Positions 12,718-14,185 of a stretch of DNA of 14,185 nt are shown piece after piece. The translations under genes and the position numbers were made by a program. The notes beneath the pieces are model-generated. The model was not told where the DNA came from and made no database searches. It saw only the letters and a list, made by a program, of their open reading frames with translations. The stretch covers positions 1 to 14,185 of the forward strand of contig JANXTD010000135.1 in assembly GCA_025352585.1 (NCBI GenBank), read 5' to 3'. Source of the stretch: Fimbriiglobus sp. (GTDB lineage Bacteria; Planctomycetota; Planctomycetia; Gemmatales; Gemmataceae). Each line of letters starts with the position of its first letter. The stretch's first letter is position 1.

Positions 12718-14007
12718 TTACCCGACCGCGACGCCGTTCCAGGTGTCGCCGGGCGTGTGGTTGCGGTCGCGCGGCATGTCGAACGCGACGTTGCCGTACG
12801 ACGCCGCGACCAGGCTGGCGCGGCCGGTCGTCCCGGTGCCGCCGGCCACCAGCGCTGCCCCCGCCGGCGGGGCATAGGCGTCGGCGGCGTCGAGGTTGAC
12901 GCGGTAGCCGAGGTCACCCAGCGACGCAATCGTCATGCGGCTCAGGGGGTTCGTGCCGGGGTTCAGGTAGCCGGTCATCACCTCGCTGTTGAACACCGAC
13001 TCGCGCCAGTGGCCGTCGGCCGTGCCGGGGCCGCCGCTGTTCTCGACCGGGACTCCGGTCTCGTTGCGGCCGAAGAGCTGGTTGTAGGCCGCGGTCGCCT
13101 GGACGCCGACGAAGCGGGGGTTCGACGTGCCCGCGCCGGTGAGCAGCCCGCGCGTCTCCCAGATGGTGCCGATGCCCAGGACGTGGCCCATCTCGTGCAG
13201 CACGGTACTGAACAGTTGCCCGCTCGCTTCGAGCGAGGCCAGGTCGGCCGAGTCGAACTGCATGGTGCCGTGGATCGGCAAGGAACTGCCGGAGCGGATC
13301 ACGTCCGGGCCGGCCTGCCCCAGGACGCCGCCGGGGCCGTCGATCGGTGAGGCGGAGGCGTCGATGAGCAGGTCGTCCACGGCGACGCCGTTGTAAGTCG
13401 CGTTGGGCAAGTCGCCGACGATCGCCTGCGACCACCGGGCCGCCGCCTGCCGGAAGGTGGCCAACTGACTGGTCGTCAGACCGGTCGTCCGCAGGGTGAT
13501 GTCGAAGCTGCCGGTCGTCGGCGGCACCGTCGGCGGCGTGACCGGCGGTGGGGTGACGGGCGGCGTCACCGGCGGGGAGGCGGTCGCGCCGCGGACGGCC
13601 CAGGTGTACGTGCCGCCGGGGGTGCCGACGTAGTTGGTCACGCCGAGGAAGTACGTCCCCGCGGGCAGGGTCACGCTGACGCGGCTGTCGGTGTTGCCGG
13701 GGTACGAAATGTCGTCGTTTGACGCCACCCGCCGGCCGGCCGCGTTGTACACGCCGATCACCGTATCGAGGTTACTCGTCGGCGTCGTCGCGCTAAAGGT
13801 CGCGGTGCCGGAGGCGACCGTCACGCGGTACCAATCGACCTCGTTGGCCGTGACCGCGGCCAGCCCCGTGGCGTCGCCGAGGGTGTTCAGCGTGACCGCG
13901 ACCGGCCGCGCCGGCAGGGCGACCGCCGACGGGGGCAGGCTCGCCCACGACGGGGTCACGCGGTCTTCGAGGGTCTGCAAGCGGAGCCGGGGAGGGGGCT
14001 GCGACAT
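12718..14007 (-). CDS. Leishmanolysin-like zinc metalloprotease with planctomycete N-terminal motif and PPC domain
   Basis: A 429-aa protein, predicted exported. Residues 8-21 (LRLQTLEDRVTPSW) are the LEDR-type N-terminal motif common on planctomycete surface proteins; there is no ordinary signal peptide. Residues about 28-140 resemble a bacterial pre-peptidase C-terminal (PPC) beta domain (EVDWYRVTV, NLDTVIGVYNAAG, SNDDIS, AGTYFLGVTNY). A Pro/Thr/Val linker (144-165) leads to the protease domain (167-429). Zinc site: HEMGH at 271-275, a distal third ligand His333 (GHWRESVF) and Met344 in EVMTGY. The 11-residue His-to-Met spacing matches that of leishmanolysin (M8); substrate is unknown. The ATG giving MSQPPP is chosen: AGGA lies 7 nt upstream, it matches the paralog's MSQ start, and a longer frame would run into the promoter. 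It is preceded by a strong promoter and followed by REP-like repeats, so it is probably monocistronic. Confidence 0.9.
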   Translation of the reverse strand: MSQPPPRLRLQTLEDRVTPSWASLPPSAVALPARPVAVTLNTLGDATGLAAVTANEVDWYRVTVASGTATFSATTPTSNLDTVIGVYNAAGRRVASNDDISYPGNTDSRVSVTLPAGTYFLGVTNYVGTPGGTYTWAVRGATASPPVTPPVTPPPVTPPTVPPTTGSFDITLRTTGLTTSQLATFRQAAARWSQAIVGDLPNATYNGVAVDDLLIDASASPIDGPGGVLGQAGPDVIRSGSSLPIHGTMQFDSADLASLEASGQLFSTVLHEMGHVLGIGTIWETRGLLTGAGTSNPRFVGVQATAAYNQLFGRNETGVPVENSGGPGTADGHWRESVFNSEVMTGYLNPGTNPLSRMTIASLGDLGYRVNLDAADAYAPPAGAALVAGGTGTTGRASLVAASYGNVAFDMPRDRNHTPGDTWNGVAVG

Positions 14008-14056
14008 GGGTGGTCCTGAACGGTGGTAACGGGGCGACGTGGGGCGGTCGCCGACG

Positions 14057-14085
14057 ATTATGACCAACCTCACTTTCGGAGTCAA
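14057..14085 (-). promoter_or_regulatory. Sigma-70-type promoter of the intact protease gene
   Basis: On the minus strand TTGACT (14085-14080), a 17-bp spacer, then CATAAT (14062-14057), each 5/6 to consensus with ideal spacing. AT-rich sequence just upstream (14086-14100) could act as an UP element. Transcription would begin near 14050, giving a leader of about 43 nt before the ATG at 14007. Confidence 0.7.
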
Positions 14086-14185
14086 GATTTAAACTGTTAA
14101 AGACGGGGAGAGTAATTTTCGCGTCGGGCCAATGGCGAGCCGGAAGCGTCAGCGCCCAAAGGTTCCGAACGCGGAAACCTCCGGG

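Noticed and set aside
14008..14085. 26-residue N-terminal extension of the intact protease from a TTG codon
   Set aside because: That TTG is part of the proposed -35 element, the segment has no conserved residues, and the paralog also begins with MSQ.
14160..14180. AGGTTCC/GGAAACCT imperfect hairpin at the right edge of the window
   Set aside because: The stem has a bulge, no T-run is visible, and the sequence context ends with the window.

Overview
The window is very GC-rich and looks like a planctomycete chromosome, most likely Gemmataceae. The best evidence is the N-terminal LEDRVTPSW motif on two large exported proteases. A short Cys/Pro-rich secreted-type protein and a Gly-tailed RRM protein fit the same group. 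Assignment rests on sequence features read by eye; no database was searched. I see no tRNA, rRNA, CRISPR array, IS element or phage gene.

Region 1 (1-2330) holds housekeeping and small genes. On the minus strand are a 94-aa protein of unknown function, infA (translation initiation factor IF-1) and a single-RRM glycine-rich RNA-binding protein. The first two are each followed by a clear intrinsic terminator. A terminator-like hairpin with a T-run also lies upstream of the RRM gene, on the RRM coding strand, so it could be a leader attenuator. On the plus strand is a 156-aa protein with a Cys-rich segment and a VTPAKPTTPD tandem repeat.

Region 2 (2419-6297, minus) is a compact three-gene operon: a polyprenyl-phosphate-type GT2 glycosyltransferase with C-terminal membrane helices, a 719-aa polytopic membrane protein of GT-C type (ATGA overlap), and a class I SAM methyltransferase. 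The logical reading is lipid-linked sugar synthesis, transfer outside the membrane, and methylation.

Region 3 (6466-10222, plus) is the most interesting part. It encodes an ECF42-type sigma factor with a long C-terminal DUF6596/TPR-like domain, a VOC/PhnB-like protein, a protein with two fused DGPF (YCII-related) domains, a second VOC protein and a small exported protein. Two matched promoter-like sites, TGTCGA-N17-CGAC, lie in the gaps in front of the two VOC genes. These match the bipartite signature I recall for ECF42 promoters, so the module appears to be wired to its own sigma factor.

Region 4 (10251-14185, minus) holds a soluble GT2 glycosyltransferase and two paralogous leishmanolysin-like zinc metalloproteases, each with a planctomycete N-terminal motif, a PPC-like domain and an HExxH domain. 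The first paralog is broken by an apparent single-base deletion between HExxH and the third zinc ligand. The second is intact, has a strong sigma-70-type promoter, and is followed at once by an inverted pair of REP-like palindromes.
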